This document shows, piece by piece, positions 53,348-62,629 of a DNA stretch of 64,000 nucleotides (its first letter is position 1; the number at the start of each line of letters is the position of its first letter). Both the position numbers and the translations under genes were made by a program. The notes beneath the pieces are model-generated. The model worked only from the letters and a program-made list of their open reading frames with translations, was not told where the DNA came from and made no database searches. The stretch spans positions 1-64,000 of the forward strand of contig JALNZG010000006.1 of assembly GCA_023229425.1 (NCBI GenBank). Direction: 5' to 3'. The stretch comes from Ignavibacteriaceae bacterium (GTDB lineage Bacteria; Bacteroidota; Ignavibacteria; Ignavibacteriales; Ignavibacteriaceae).

Positions 53348-53873
53348 AGTGTTTCTCCTATTATTTGTATTGAATTTTATTTTGGACGAAATAACTTCCG
53401 TCTCTCCGAACTGCGATAAACAATTAAAAACTGCAAATGAGACGGTAAGAAGTAGTTGTATTTCCGCTGCTAATTTATGTTGGTTGAAGTATGAAATGAT
53501 AGAGTGGAACCACTCTATTTTTACGAGTATTTTCACTCTTCATAGGGTGGGTTAGTAAAAATGATTGTTTTGGACTAATCAAAGAAGGCAGTAGTATCGG
53601 ATTAATTTTAGATCCAGCATTTTCGATCAAATTTATGAAATGTCCACTATTCATATTTCGTTTCTCTCTTTTTGGGGTGCTTCCATCTCATTTTTTTGTT
53701 CCTGAGTCTTGACTACTGATTACTTTCTCCTCTCTTACAACATCAAAACCATAATTGTCTTGCTCCGTTGCAACTTGCCAGTTTAATTTTGCAATGCGTT
53801 TATTCATATTCTACGCTTTTTTCCACTATATTTGTATCCTAATTGTTTCCTTTCATTTAAAAAGTTGTACACA
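53348..53873. other. Intergenic region with dispersed palindrome
   Basis: This gap holds the upstream region of the minus-strand surface-protein gene, a palindromic repeat at 53499-53518 and, near its right end, TATATTTG (53826-53833), a possible promoter box for the helicase. I see no gene in it. Confidence 0.6.
53499..53518. repeat. Palindromic repeat, copy 1
   Basis: ATAGAGTGGAACCACTCTAT is a 9+2+9 palindrome. An identical copy lies at 57489-57508. Both are followed by TTTACG-like bases. Confidence 0.75.
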
Positions 53874-55427
53874 TTGATTAAAAAGTTTGCTGCAAAACTG
53901 AAAAAAATTCTTGGGAGTAAATCCAAAGATGCCGAAGTTACCCCCGTTGAAACTATCAAGAGTAAAAAAATATTACTACCTCAAACCAAAGCGCACCCTA
54001 ATGAAAAACCGGGGATTATAGAACCACAGCGTAAGCCATATAAAAAAGAAACTCGAGAAGAATATCGTCTGCGCCATCAAAAACGGTTTCAAAACGAACC
54101 CGTAAATGCTCAACCCTCGCCTAAAATTACAACTGTGGACTGGGATGATTCTGTATTCAAAGTGGATGTAGTTGATGGCAAAACCCGGTTTCATGATCTG
54201 GAGATATCAAAAGAAATCCTTCATGCAGTTTATGATTTGGGATTCCAACATTTTACTCAAGTACAAGCAGAAGTCCTTCCTAAAGCAATGAGTGGTGAAG
54301 ATATTACTGCCCAGGCGCAAACCGGAACCGGAAAGACCGCCGCATTTCTTATTACAATATTTAATCACATTATAAAACACCCGATTGAAGAAAAACGGAA
54401 TCCGGGAACACCGCGTGCGCTTATTCTCGCCCCGACACGCGAGCTGGTTCTACAAATTGAAAAAGACGCGCGAGGACTTGGCAAGTATATTCAGCTTTCT
54501 ATTCTTTCACTTTTGGGTGGAATGGATTATCGAAAGCAGCAAAGCACTCTACGAATTGAACCGTGTGATATATTGATCTGCACGCCGGGCAGGCTTATTG
54601 ATTTTATGCAGAAGAACTTAGTGCATTTGGGAAAAGTCGAAATACTTATTATCGATGAGGCCGATAGAATGCTAGACATGGGATTCATCCCTGCGGTTAA
54701 AAGGATTGTTGCAAATACACCGGCAAAAGCTAACCGACAAACAATGTTTTTTAGTGCAACTCTAACCAGTGATGTGAAGCGACTCGCGGAATCATGGACA
54801 AAGCAGGCATGTGAAATAATTATTGAGCCTGATGATGTTGCCATCCAAAGCATTGAACAAATAACGTACATAACCACAATTGAGGAAAAACCGACTCTTT
54901 TGTATAACCTGATAATGCAAAAGAATTTGGAACGGGTTTTGGTTTTTGTAAACCGGAGAGATGATGCTAAACGGCTTAAAGAAAAATTTGAAATGTATGG
55001 AATTAGCTGCGCGCTGCTTTCAGGAGACATTGAACAAAACCAGAGAATTAAGAGATTGGAAAGATTTAGAGAAGGTAAAGTGCGTGTGCTTGTTGCTACT
55101 GATGTTGCTTCGCGTGGAATTCATGTAGAGGCAATTTCGCATGTGATCAATTACAATATGCCGCAAGATGTAGAAGAATATGTGCATCGCATTGGTAGAA
55201 CTGGGCGCGCAGGGGCTACCGGAATTTCAATCAGTTTTGCCGATGAAGATGATTCACATGAGATTCAAAAGTTAGAAGAATTTCTCGGGAAAAAAATTGA
55301 ATTTAGATTCCCTGAAGACAAGCTGCTTGTTTCAATACCGGAAAAACATAAGACCATTGAACATAAAAGACCAGTGCAAAAAACGATTCATAATAAAACT
55401 TTAAGAGGACCAAGCAGAAGAAGATAA
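53874..55427 (+). CDS. DEAD-box RNA helicase (RhlE-like)
   Basis: The helicase core follows a basic N-terminal extension of about 90 residues (KKFAAKLKKILGSKSK). Motifs: AQTGTGKTAAF, APTRELVLQ, CTPGRLIDF, DEADRMLDMGF, FFSATL, HRIGRTGRAGATG. It remodels RNA, for example in cold adaptation or ribosome assembly. There is no ATG in the extension; TTG at 53874 is my choice because the other TTG at 53832 falls at the promoter box. The tail is basic (RGPSRRR). Confidence 0.92.
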   Translation: MIKKFAAKLKKILGSKSKDAEVTPVETIKSKKILLPQTKAHPNEKPGIIEPQRKPYKKETREEYRLRHQKRFQNEPVNAQPSPKITTVDWDDSVFKVDVVDGKTRFHDLEISKEILHAVYDLGFQHFTQVQAEVLPKAMSGEDITAQAQTGTGKTAAFLITIFNHIIKHPIEEKRNPGTPRALILAPTRELVLQIEKDARGLGKYIQLSILSLLGGMDYRKQQSTLRIEPCDILICTPGRLIDFMQKNLVHLGKVEILIIDEADRMLDMGFIPAVKRIVANTPAKANRQTMFFSATLTSDVKRLAESWTKQACEIIIEPDDVAIQSIEQITYITTIEEKPTLLYNLIMQKNLERVLVFVNRRDDAKRLKEKFEMYGISCALLSGDIEQNQRIKRLERFREGKVRVLVATDVASRGIHVEAISHVINYNMPQDVEEYVHRIGRTGRAGATGISISFADEDDSHEIQKLEEFLGKKIEFRFPEDKLLVSIPEKHKTIEHKRPVQKTIHNKTLRGPSRRR

Positions 55428-55433
55428 AACTGG

Positions 55434-55514
55434 ATTTTTGTATTCGAGTGGAAGTTTAGGAAGACTATATGAACCGCTTAATTTAAGTTTTTCTAAAATT
55501 CTGCAACGCTAGTT
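55434..55514 (-). pseudogene. Relic of a LuxR-type response regulator, cut by the IS element
   Basis: Read on the minus strand this gives RCRILEKLKLSGSYSLPKLP and then LEYKNP. It matches the C-terminal helix-turn-helix end of the intact regulator at 57521-58162 (RHRISEKLNLSGSYSLLKFALENKNLL). The DNA is also alike, for example CTATATGAACCGCTTAA. The rest of the gene is missing beyond the IS end at 55521. It is a decayed paralogue fragment. Confidence 0.75.
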
Positions 55515-55593
55515 TATTTAGTCGATCCTTAAAAAGACAAAAAAAGATAGAATAGGGAAAAAAAGGAGAAGAAAAGGAGAAGAAAAGTTGTAA

Positions 55594-55674
55594 AAAGAGT
55601 TGTCAAATAATGCAAGATTTAAATAAATTATGGTGAAAATCTTGCAAAATAATTAAAGAAAAAAGGACAACTTT
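55594..55674 (+). promoter_or_regulatory. Nested stem-loops over the transposase ribosome site
   Basis: TGCAAGATTT (55611-55620) pairs perfectly with AAATCTTGCA (55637-55646), inside an outer pairing of AGTTGTC (about 55598-55604) with GACAACT (55666-55672). The outer stem covers AAGGACAAC, the ribosome site of the transposase. This could block translation from read-through transcripts. Confidence 0.55.
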
Positions 55675-55676
55675 AA

Positions 55677-57026
55677 GTGAAAAGCAGCTCACCAAACCAA
55701 CATCAAAAAAGTTTTTTGTATCAAGGCTTAACGGAAATGCTGAATCCCCAAGACACATTATTCCAGTTGACAAACAAGATAGACTGGGCAGAACTAGAGA
55801 AAGAGTTTGCAAAGTATTATATCAATTTTGGCAGACCGGCCAAACCGATACGTTTGATGGTATCCTTACTAATACTGAAACAACTTTATAACCTTGGAGA
55901 TGAGACAGTAGTAGAGCGGTGGGTGCAAAACCCATATTATCAATACTTCAGCGGAGAGAAAGATTTCCAATGGAAGTTCCCGGTAGAACCGAGCGACTTC
56001 GTCCACTTTAGGAAAAGGATAGGAGAAGAAGGAGTAAAGAAGATACTAGAGATTTCGATAAGACTCCACGGCAAAGAAGCAATGGAGAAGGAAGTAGTTG
56101 TGGATACAACGGTTCAAGAAAAAAACATCACTTTCCCTACGGATGCAAAACTACACAAAAAGATAATCGCACAATGCAGAAAGATAGCCACAGAAGAAGG
56201 TATCGAACAGCGACAGAGCTATAAGCGGACGGTAAAGAAATTGATTATGTTACAGCGGTTTAGGAATCACCCAAAAAATAAAAAGGCAGCCAATGCGGCA
56301 GCAAGGAAATTAAAAACGATAGCCGGCAGAGTAGTTCGAGAACTTGAGCGAAAGCTGACAACTGAAGAACAGAAACAGAAGTATGAGGAAAAGATAGAAC
56401 TATTCAACAGAATCTTACGGCAAAAGAAGAACGATAAAGAAAAGGTTTATAGTATTCACGAACCAAAAACCTATTGCATCTCCAAAGGGAAAGAACACAA
56501 GAAATACGAGTTCGGCTCAAAGGCATCAATCGTCACGACAAAACAAAGCGGAATCATAGTAGGCGCCTATAGTTTAGAGAAGAATGATTATGACGGACAC
56601 ACTCTACCCAAAGCACTTGATCAATGTGAAGAGCTTAGAGGAGAGAGACCAAGAGTTGCGATAGTTGACAGAGGATATAGAGGTAAATCGAAAATAGGAG
56701 AAACCGAGATATTAATACCGAAGCCCCCCAAGAAAGGGACAAGCGAGTATGAGAAGAAAAAAGCGAGAGCAAGATTTAGACGAAGAGCAGCGATAGAGCC
56801 AATAATAGGGCACTTAAAAACGGATTACAGATTAGAAAAAAACTATTTGAAGGGAGTCGTTGGTGACTCAATCAATATGATGTTAGCTGCTGCTGCATTT
56901 AACTTTAAAAAGTGGATGAGAAAAATGAAAAACTTTTTTGGCTCTTTTTTCAAAAACTTACAAAGAGATATTTTTAGTCTCTTGGAGTCTATTTTGTCAC
57001 CACTAATTCTTAAATTCACTTTTTAA
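55677..57026 (+). CDS. IS5-family transposase
   Basis: The 449-residue DDE transposase has catalytic residues D143 (VVVDTTVQ), D331 (AIVDRGYRG) and E374 (AAIEPIIGHLK). The N-terminal part is typical of IS5-type enzymes (GRPAKPIRLMVSLLILKQL). The start is GTG at 55677 behind AAAAGGAC. The frame is intact, so the element may be active. Confidence 0.93.
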   Translation: MKSSSPNQHQKSFLYQGLTEMLNPQDTLFQLTNKIDWAELEKEFAKYYINFGRPAKPIRLMVSLLILKQLYNLGDETVVERWVQNPYYQYFSGEKDFQWKFPVEPSDFVHFRKRIGEEGVKKILEISIRLHGKEAMEKEVVVDTTVQEKNITFPTDAKLHKKIIAQCRKIATEEGIEQRQSYKRTVKKLIMLQRFRNHPKNKKAANAAARKLKTIAGRVVRELERKLTTEEQKQKYEEKIELFNRILRQKKNDKEKVYSIHEPKTYCISKGKEHKKYEFGSKASIVTTKQSGIIVGAYSLEKNDYDGHTLPKALDQCEELRGERPRVAIVDRGYRGKSKIGETEILIPKPPKKGTSEYEKKKARARFRRRAAIEPIIGHLKTDYRLEKNYLKGVVGDSINMMLAAAAFNFKKWMRKMKNFFGSFFKNLQRDIFSLLESILSPLILKFTF

Positions 57027-57071
57027 GGATCGACTATTTAACAACAGAATTATTTAAGCATATTTTTTAAT

Positions 57072-57425
57072 TCATTTCTGCCCATTAGTTTCTAAATAGT
57101 TTTTCACATCCAATAAATTGTCTTTTAGAAAATATCTCTCGGCACCGGCTGCTTTTGCCGCTTCACGAAATTCGCTATCCGAATAATTAGTAACGATGAT
57201 GACACGCGCTTCGGGAAATCTTTTCTTAAGATTTTCAGTTGCCTTAATTCCATTTACTTTTGGCATTCTAATATCCATAAGCACATAATCGGGTTGTGCT
57301 TCCGTGTAGGCTGTCACCACATTCCTTCCATCTTCGCATTCAAATACCATATCCGCCGGAGTAGCAACAATTGAACGAATTGATTTTCTCATTTCTTTGC
57401 TGTCGTCGACAATTAGTAATTTCAT
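57072..57425 (-). CDS. Single-domain receiver protein
   Basis: A 117-residue CheY-like receiver: LLIVDDSKEMRKS, acceptor in YVLMDIRMPKVNG, conserved Thr/Lys at VTNYS and FLKDN. There is no output domain. It could relay phosphate or act by contact. It lies between the IS element and the NarL/NarX-like pair, on the same strand as the latter. Confidence 0.9.
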   Translation of the reverse strand: MKLLIVDDSKEMRKSIRSIVATPADMVFECEDGRNVVTAYTEAQPDYVLMDIRMPKVNGIKATENLKKRFPEARVIIVTNYSDSEFREAAKAAGAERYFLKDNLLDVKNYLETNGQK

Positions 57426-57488
57426 TTAAGACCAAGTGTATTTTTAATTTTATTCCAGTCTCAAGGTATGATATTTAAAACGAGATAG

Positions 57489-57508
57489 ATAGAGTGGAAC
57501 CACTCTAT
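57489..57508. repeat. Palindromic repeat, copy 2
   Basis: Identical to 53499-53518 (ATAGAGTGGAACCACTCTAT). It lies in the gap between the receiver gene and the LuxR-type regulator. Confidence 0.75.
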
Positions 57509-57520
57509 CTTTACGTGTAG

Positions 57521-58162
57521 CTATAACAGATTTTTATTTTCGAGGGCAAATTTTAACAGGCTATATGAACCGCTTAAATTAAGTTTTTCTGAAATTCTGT
57601 GGCGGTAGTTTTCTATTGTCTTCGGACTCAGAAAAAGTTCTTCGGCAATTTCTTTACTGGATCTTGATTCAGCGATTAATTTGAGTACGATAATTTCTTT
57701 GTCAGAAAGTTCTTTCAATCCCGGGGTAAGTTCTTCTTTCACTTTCTTTTTTTCTGACAATTTTGAAAGTAAAGAGGGACTGATGAAAATGTGTCCATCA
57801 TGAACCGAATGAACGGCGTTTACAATATCCAGTGCTGCGCTATCTTTTAGAATATATGCTTTAACATCTAAGTCCATCGCTTCATTTAACATATCTTCAT
57901 CGTCGAACATTGTTAGAAAAACTATTTCAGTAATATCATTTCTCGATCTCAATTCCTTAACAACTTGGAGACCCGTTAAGTAAGGCATATTTATATCAAG
58001 TACGGCGACATCGGGTTTTTGCTCAAGAATTTTTTCTAAAGCCTCTTTTCCATCAGAGGCTTCTCCTAAAATATTTAGACTGATATCTGTTTCTAATGCC
58101 ATTCGCACACCGCCGCGAAATAATGGATGATCATCTGCTATTACAACGGTTATTCTTTCCAT
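57521..58162 (-). CDS. NarL/LuxR-type response regulator
   Basis: The 213-residue protein has a receiver (VVIADDHPLFRGG, acceptor in VAVLDINMPYLTG) and a LuxR helix-turn-helix (LSDKEIIVLKLIAESRSSKE, LFLSPKTIENYRHRI). It starts one base from the end of the kinase gene upstream and is its partner. A relic of a paralogue stands at 55434-55514. Confidence 0.94.
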   Translation of the reverse strand: MERITVVIADDHPLFRGGVRMALETDISLNILGEASDGKEALEKILEQKPDVAVLDINMPYLTGLQVVKELRSRNDITEIVFLTMFDDEDMLNEAMDLDVKAYILKDSAALDIVNAVHSVHDGHIFISPSLLSKLSEKKKVKEELTPGLKELSDKEIIVLKLIAESRSSKEIAEELFLSPKTIENYRHRISEKLNLSGSYSLLKFALENKNLL

Positions 58163-58163
58163 T

Positions 58164-60380
58164 TTAAGCGTCCCTTTTTAATGGAATAGTTAGTTTTATT
58201 TCCGTCCCGATACCGGGATGTGAATCAATTTCATAAATCCAATCAAACAGTTGTGCCCGTTTTTTCATTCCATAAAGCCCAAAACCATGTCCGAATTCTT
58301 CATGTTTATTTATTTTTTTTTCATCTATTCCTTTTCCGTTATCCAATATCGATACTTTTAAAAAATCGGGCAATCGTTTTATTACAAGACTCGCCTTCTC
58401 AGCCTTCGAATGCTTAATGATGTTATTAAAACACTCCTGAATTATTCTAAAAAGGCTAATCTCGGCTGCCGGTTCCAAAGTGCCATTTAAGTCATCAATT
58501 TCTGCAGTTATAGAAATATTAGTCGATTCATTCAATTGGGTTGTCAATGATCTAATTGTTTTGGTAAGTCCCAACTGATCTAGCAGATGGGGATGGAGAT
58601 TATGAGAGATCGAACGGACTTCCTGCAAAGTTTGCGATACCAGTTCGGAAGTATCTAATAAACTTTTCCCTTCAATTTGAGATTGCTGCATCTTTACAAG
58701 CAAGAGGTTCTTTATTACCAATAAGTTTTGCCCCAAACTATCATGAAGTTCACCGGCAATTCTTTTCCTTTCTTCTTCTTGTGATTCTAACAATTGTTTT
58801 GAGAATGACATTTGAGCCGCGATCTGTATTTTTATCTCTTCTTCCTCTTTTAATTCTGTAATATCCTGAACAGTTCCACATATTTTGAAAACCTTCCCCG
58901 ATGCATCTTTTACGTTAACACGCTTGGCTTTTATCCAACATACTTTGTCATTCTTTATTATCCGGTAATCATTTTCTTGGTTTACCTGGAGGTTGTTTTC
59001 ACTAAAGTTAGTATTAACCAGTTCCCGGTCTTCAGGATGGATTTTTTCAAGCATTACTGCCTTGAAATTTGTTCTTAGGTTGGAAGTGTCCAGATCGTAT
59101 ATTTTAGGAAACTGCTCAGAAAAAGTAAACACATCATTTTTTAAGTCCCATTCCCAGTTCGCTATCTGGGCAATTTCTTGAGCGCTCTTCAAGTTGTTTT
59201 CATTAACCTGTAATTCATCAATTACCATTGCCAGTTTCTCGTTTTTTTCATCAAGTTTTTTATTTATAGTTTTGATTTTCTTTCTGCTAACGTAAATATA
59301 AACAGAGGTAAAGGAAGCTCCGGCGAATGAAAGTAAAAGCAAATATTTCTGCAATTTTTCAAGGTCGATGTTTTCAGTTAAAACATCTTGCTCTTTTTTC
59401 AAGTATTCATTTTCTGATTCTTTTTTTTCGGATTCATATTTTACAATAGATTCCGAAGCCTGTATTGCAAACTCCTCACTGAACAAACTTTCCTCAACAT
59501 AGTGCATTAAATTATAATAGAAGGCAGATTTTTCCCATTTGCCCATCAATTGATATGCTCTTGCTATGTTTTCATAAGTATTTCTTAAAAGAGTTTTATA
59601 TCTTTTTGATAGACATATATCAAGCGATCTAAAAAAATATTTTACTGACTCGTTATATTTTCCTTCCTTAACTTTTTTATAACCAATATTATTCAGATAT
59701 AAAACAACTAACCAATTGTCACCAATTTTTTCGGCAATTTTAAGAGCTTCTTCTTCATTTCCATATGTATTGTAGAAACGTGACAGGTTTTCATTTGCTT
59801 CATAGTCATCAGGTTTGTTCTTAATTACTTCAAGTTGAATATCTAGAGCTTTTTTAAATAATTCTTTCGCTTTTTTTTCGTCTTTTTCGATAGTCCCCCC
59901 GATATATGCAGCATAAGATCTTAATTCAAAATCGTCTGAATTTTTTATTGTTTCATATCCTTTGCGGATATAATCTATGGATGATCTTAAATCCGCGAAG
60001 AAATAAGTTCTCCCAATTTTGGTTTCAACTAATGCTGCATTCATTGGATCATTTGCACCTTCATATTTTTTAAGTGCTTTAAAATAATTATCCAATGCAT
60101 AATTATATAAACCGGCTTTAAAAAATATATCTCCCGATTTCAACAAAGCCTCAGCCTCATCTCTAAAAGAGTTGTTCTTTTTTGCGATATCAATATCTTC
60201 AGAATACTTTTTTATTAGCGCATTGTTTTCATCACCAAGTATTGAAAAATAAGTTAATAAGATTCTTCTAACATCTTCAAAATTTTTAAATGGATCATAA
60301 ATTTTCAAGCTATCAACTGGAGATTGCGCTAACACGCTATTTAGTCCCAAAACTACAATAACAAAAAATAGTTTTAACAT
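58164..60380 (-). CDS. TPR-PAS sensor histidine kinase (NarX/HisKA_3 type)
   Basis: The 738-residue kinase has a signal peptide (1-18). A series of TPR-like helical repeats (about 30-330) lies outside the membrane, then one helix (about 340-362, LLLLSFAGASFTSVYIYV) and a coiled coil. A PAS domain (about 405-510, WEWDLKNDVFTFSEQ) follows. The kinase core has ERKRIAGELHDSLGQNLLVI with the acceptor His, and an ATPase domain (DNGKGIDEKK, GFGLYGMKKRA). TPR-bearing kinases of this plan are frequent in Bacteroidota relatives. The signal is unknown. Confidence 0.92.
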   Translation of the reverse strand: MLKLFFVIVVLGLNSVLAQSPVDSLKIYDPFKNFEDVRRILLTYFSILGDENNALIKKYSEDIDIAKKNNSFRDEAEALLKSGDIFFKAGLYNYALDNYFKALKKYEGANDPMNAALVETKIGRTYFFADLRSSIDYIRKGYETIKNSDDFELRSYAAYIGGTIEKDEKKAKELFKKALDIQLEVIKNKPDDYEANENLSRFYNTYGNEEEALKIAEKIGDNWLVVLYLNNIGYKKVKEGKYNESVKYFFRSLDICLSKRYKTLLRNTYENIARAYQLMGKWEKSAFYYNLMHYVEESLFSEEFAIQASESIVKYESEKKESENEYLKKEQDVLTENIDLEKLQKYLLLLSFAGASFTSVYIYVSRKKIKTINKKLDEKNEKLAMVIDELQVNENNLKSAQEIAQIANWEWDLKNDVFTFSEQFPKIYDLDTSNLRTNFKAVMLEKIHPEDRELVNTNFSENNLQVNQENDYRIIKNDKVCWIKAKRVNVKDASGKVFKICGTVQDITELKEEEEIKIQIAAQMSFSKQLLESQEEERKRIAGELHDSLGQNLLVIKNLLLVKMQQSQIEGKSLLDTSELVSQTLQEVRSISHNLHPHLLDQLGLTKTIRSLTTQLNESTNISITAEIDDLNGTLEPAAEISLFRIIQECFNNIIKHSKAEKASLVIKRLPDFLKVSILDNGKGIDEKKINKHEEFGHGFGLYGMKKRAQLFDWIYEIDSHPGIGTEIKLTIPLKRDA

Positions 60381-60720
60381 TTTTTTTAATCTTGTGAAAA
60401 TAATTTATAGTCCCTTATATTTAAGATGATTTAACATAATAAAAAAATCTATTACTTTTCTACTTCCTATTCTAAAAAGGATCACTAATAACATAAGAAT
60501 ATTTCAGTTGAAATAAAGGCAGCACCATTTAATTTCTGTCCATTTGATTATTTAGAAGAAGGATTATTATCTCAGAAACATTGCACTTGTTATGTTTTAT
60601 TTATAATCCCGGATTCGTCAAGAGAGTAAAATCTCAAATGACGGATTTGATTCAATAAATAAAAAAGCCGCAAAATAATTTTCTGCGGCTTTAACTTTTC
60701 TATAATTCTTTTCGCTTACA
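60381..60720. other. Intergenic region
   Basis: The gap is AT-rich. It holds the upstream region of the TPR kinase gene and the terminator of the acyltransferase gene at 60659-60692. I see nothing else. Confidence 0.6.
60659..60692 (-). terminator. Intrinsic terminator after the acyltransferase gene
   Basis: AAAGCCGCA (60664-60672) pairs with TGCGGCTTT (60684-60692). On the minus strand the stem is followed by a T-run. It lies about 30 bases after the stop codon at 60721. Confidence 0.8.
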
Positions 60721-61878
60721 TCAAACTTTAATAAAAATCTTTTTCGCGTAAAGAATCCACATTAATCCAAGCCAAACGATTACGTAGAGAAGCGCCCATG
60801 CAAGCGAGGCATGTATCGGAGCAAGCCATGATAAAAAGAGATTATTAAATAAAAAGCTTTGTAGACTTACTTCCACCCCTGCGTTGTTTGTTACTTTTAT
60901 TAGTCCCATTAATCTTGCACCTATTCCGGACAAAAAGAAGACTGCGATGGCGTTTGTGCCATAAACGACAAACGGTTTTGTCCACCAGGTAATTCCTTTT
61001 ACATCAATAAACCAATAGCAAAGAGCAAAAAAGTGGAGAGCCATTCCCGAGTTAAATAAAACGTAAGAACTTGTCCACAAACTTTTATTGATCGGGAACC
61101 ACATATCAATTATTGTTGCAAGAACAATTCCTAAATTTCCAAAAATGAACATCCAAACTATTTTGGTAGTTTTTTCATTGTTCGTTCTAAGCCACGCTCC
61201 AAGCAGAACACCGCTGAGCGCAGTTGAGATTGCCGGAATTGTGCTTAACAGACCTTCAGGATCCCAAACTTTTGTATGTTTCCATAAATGTCCGGGTAAT
61301 AATAAATTATCCAACCAGCCGGCAAGATTTGGTGCAAACAGCGGAATTCCATTTGCATCCGAAATTACAGGAATGTATAAATTCGGCATACCGTAACCGG
61401 GAACCGGGATCAGCGTCATAATTATCCAATAGAAAATTAAAAGCCCGCCTGCGATGTAAGCTTGTGTTTTCCAATTAGCTTTTAAAAAAATAAGCGAAGC
61501 GAAAAAGTAAACTACCGCAATGCGTTGCAGAACTCCGGGAATACGGATTGTAGATAAATTGAAATAAGGGAATCCATGAAGAACCATGCCGATTAGAAAG
61601 ATCATTATAGCTCTTCTAAAAATTTGAAGAATTAATTTTTTCTGATCATCTCCTCTTTCTTTTCTTTTAGTAAGGGAAAGAGTAATTGCAACGCCGACAA
61701 TAAATAAAAAAAATGGGAAAATATAATCGGTCGGCGTTACGCCGTTCCACGAGGCATGTTCTAAAGCGGGATAAATAGAACCCCAGCTTCCGGGGTTATT
61801 CACGAGGATCATTCCCATGATGGTTATTCCGCGAAAAACATCAAGAGATATTAAACGGTCGGATTTTGCTGTTTCCAT
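60721..61878 (-). CDS. HGSNAT/DUF5009-type membrane acyltransferase
   Basis: The 385-residue protein has about ten membrane helices. It opens with SLDVFRGITIMGMILVNNPG and TPTDYIFPFFLFIVGVAI, the signature of heparan-alpha-glucosaminide N-acetyltransferase-like proteins. A later PGVLQRIAVVYFFASL fits the family. It probably transfers an acyl group to a cell-envelope sugar; the substrate is not known. Confidence 0.88.
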   Translation of the reverse strand: METAKSDRLISLDVFRGITIMGMILVNNPGSWGSIYPALEHASWNGVTPTDYIFPFFLFIVGVAITLSLTKRKERGDDQKKLILQIFRRAIMIFLIGMVLHGFPYFNLSTIRIPGVLQRIAVVYFFASLIFLKANWKTQAYIAGGLLIFYWIIMTLIPVPGYGMPNLYIPVISDANGIPLFAPNLAGWLDNLLLPGHLWKHTKVWDPEGLLSTIPAISTALSGVLLGAWLRTNNEKTTKIVWMFIFGNLGIVLATIIDMWFPINKSLWTSSYVLFNSGMALHFFALCYWFIDVKGITWWTKPFVVYGTNAIAVFFLSGIGARLMGLIKVTNNAGVEVSLQSFLFNNLFLSWLAPIHASLAWALLYVIVWLGLMWILYAKKIFIKV

Positions 61879-61952
61879 TCTGTACTTCTAGTTAAGTTGA
61901 TAAAAAAATCAATCAAACTTACTCGAATTAATTCATCTGTACAAATTGAATT

Positions 61953-62603
61953 TTATTCAATCGGTTTTTTGTTAAACTTTGCCCGGACTATTTCAATTAT
62001 TGCAGGTAGAATCGAAATGAAAATGACCGTAAGAATTGCTAAACTGAAATTCTTTTTGATGAAGGGTAGGTTGCCAAAATAATATCCTGCAAAGATCAGT
62101 AATCCACTCCATAACAAAGCGCCGGCAATTGAATATGAAATAAATTTTAGATAATTCATTCTGCCAAGTCCTGCAGTAAATGGAGCAAAAGTTCTAACGA
62201 TAGGAACGAACCGGGCAATGATGATCGTCTTTCCGCCGTATTTTTCAAAGTATGCGTAAGTTTTAGCAAGATATTCTTTCTTAATAAATCTGACGGAATT
62301 TTTCTTCAATATTTTTACCCCGAGAAAATGCCCAACCCAATAGTTCGCATTATCACCGGAAAGCGCGGCAACAACTACAAGTAGAAAACAAAAATAAACA
62401 TTCAAACTTCCAAGTGCTGCAAGTGTGCCGATGGCAAAGAGAAGTGAATCTCCGGGCAAAAATGGTGTAAAGACGAAACCGGTTTCCGCAAAAATTATAA
62501 AAAATAAAATCACATAAGTAAACGTCCCGTATTGCGCAGTCAATTCGCCTAGATGCTTATCGAGATGAAAAAATAATTCTACAAGATTTTGAACAATTTC
62601 CAA
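61953..62603 (-). CDS. DedA-family membrane protein
   Basis: The 216-residue protein has four to six helices and the DedA pattern: FAETGFVFTPFLPGDSLLFA, ALSGDNANYWVGHFLG, and the conserved basic motif KYGGKTIIIARFVPIVRTFAP. DedA proteins act as undecaprenyl-phosphate or phospholipid transporters in several bacteria. Confidence 0.93.
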   Translation of the reverse strand: MEIVQNLVELFFHLDKHLGELTAQYGTFTYVILFFIIFAETGFVFTPFLPGDSLLFAIGTLAALGSLNVYFCFLLVVVAALSGDNANYWVGHFLGVKILKKNSVRFIKKEYLAKTYAYFEKYGGKTIIIARFVPIVRTFAPFTAGLGRMNYLKFISYSIAGALLWSGLLIFAGYYFGNLPFIKKNFSLAILTVIFISILPAIIEIVRAKFNKKPIE

Positions 62604-62629
62604 AATTCACCAAAGTTAATTAAAAAGTA

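Larger units (their letters stand above)
55521..57034 (+). mobile_element. Insertion sequence, IS5-like, complete
   Basis: Terminal inverted repeats GTCGATCCTTAAAAAG (55521 onward, and inverted ending at 57034) flank one transposase. The direct repeat TATTTA at 55515-55520 and 57035-57040 is a 6-base target duplication. The element is 1514 bp and looks intact. Confidence 0.9.

Noticed and set aside
53348..53536. 63-residue N-terminal extension of the LamG surface protein
   Set aside because: It would bury the signal peptide; the ATG at 53347 has AGGAGA at proper spacing.
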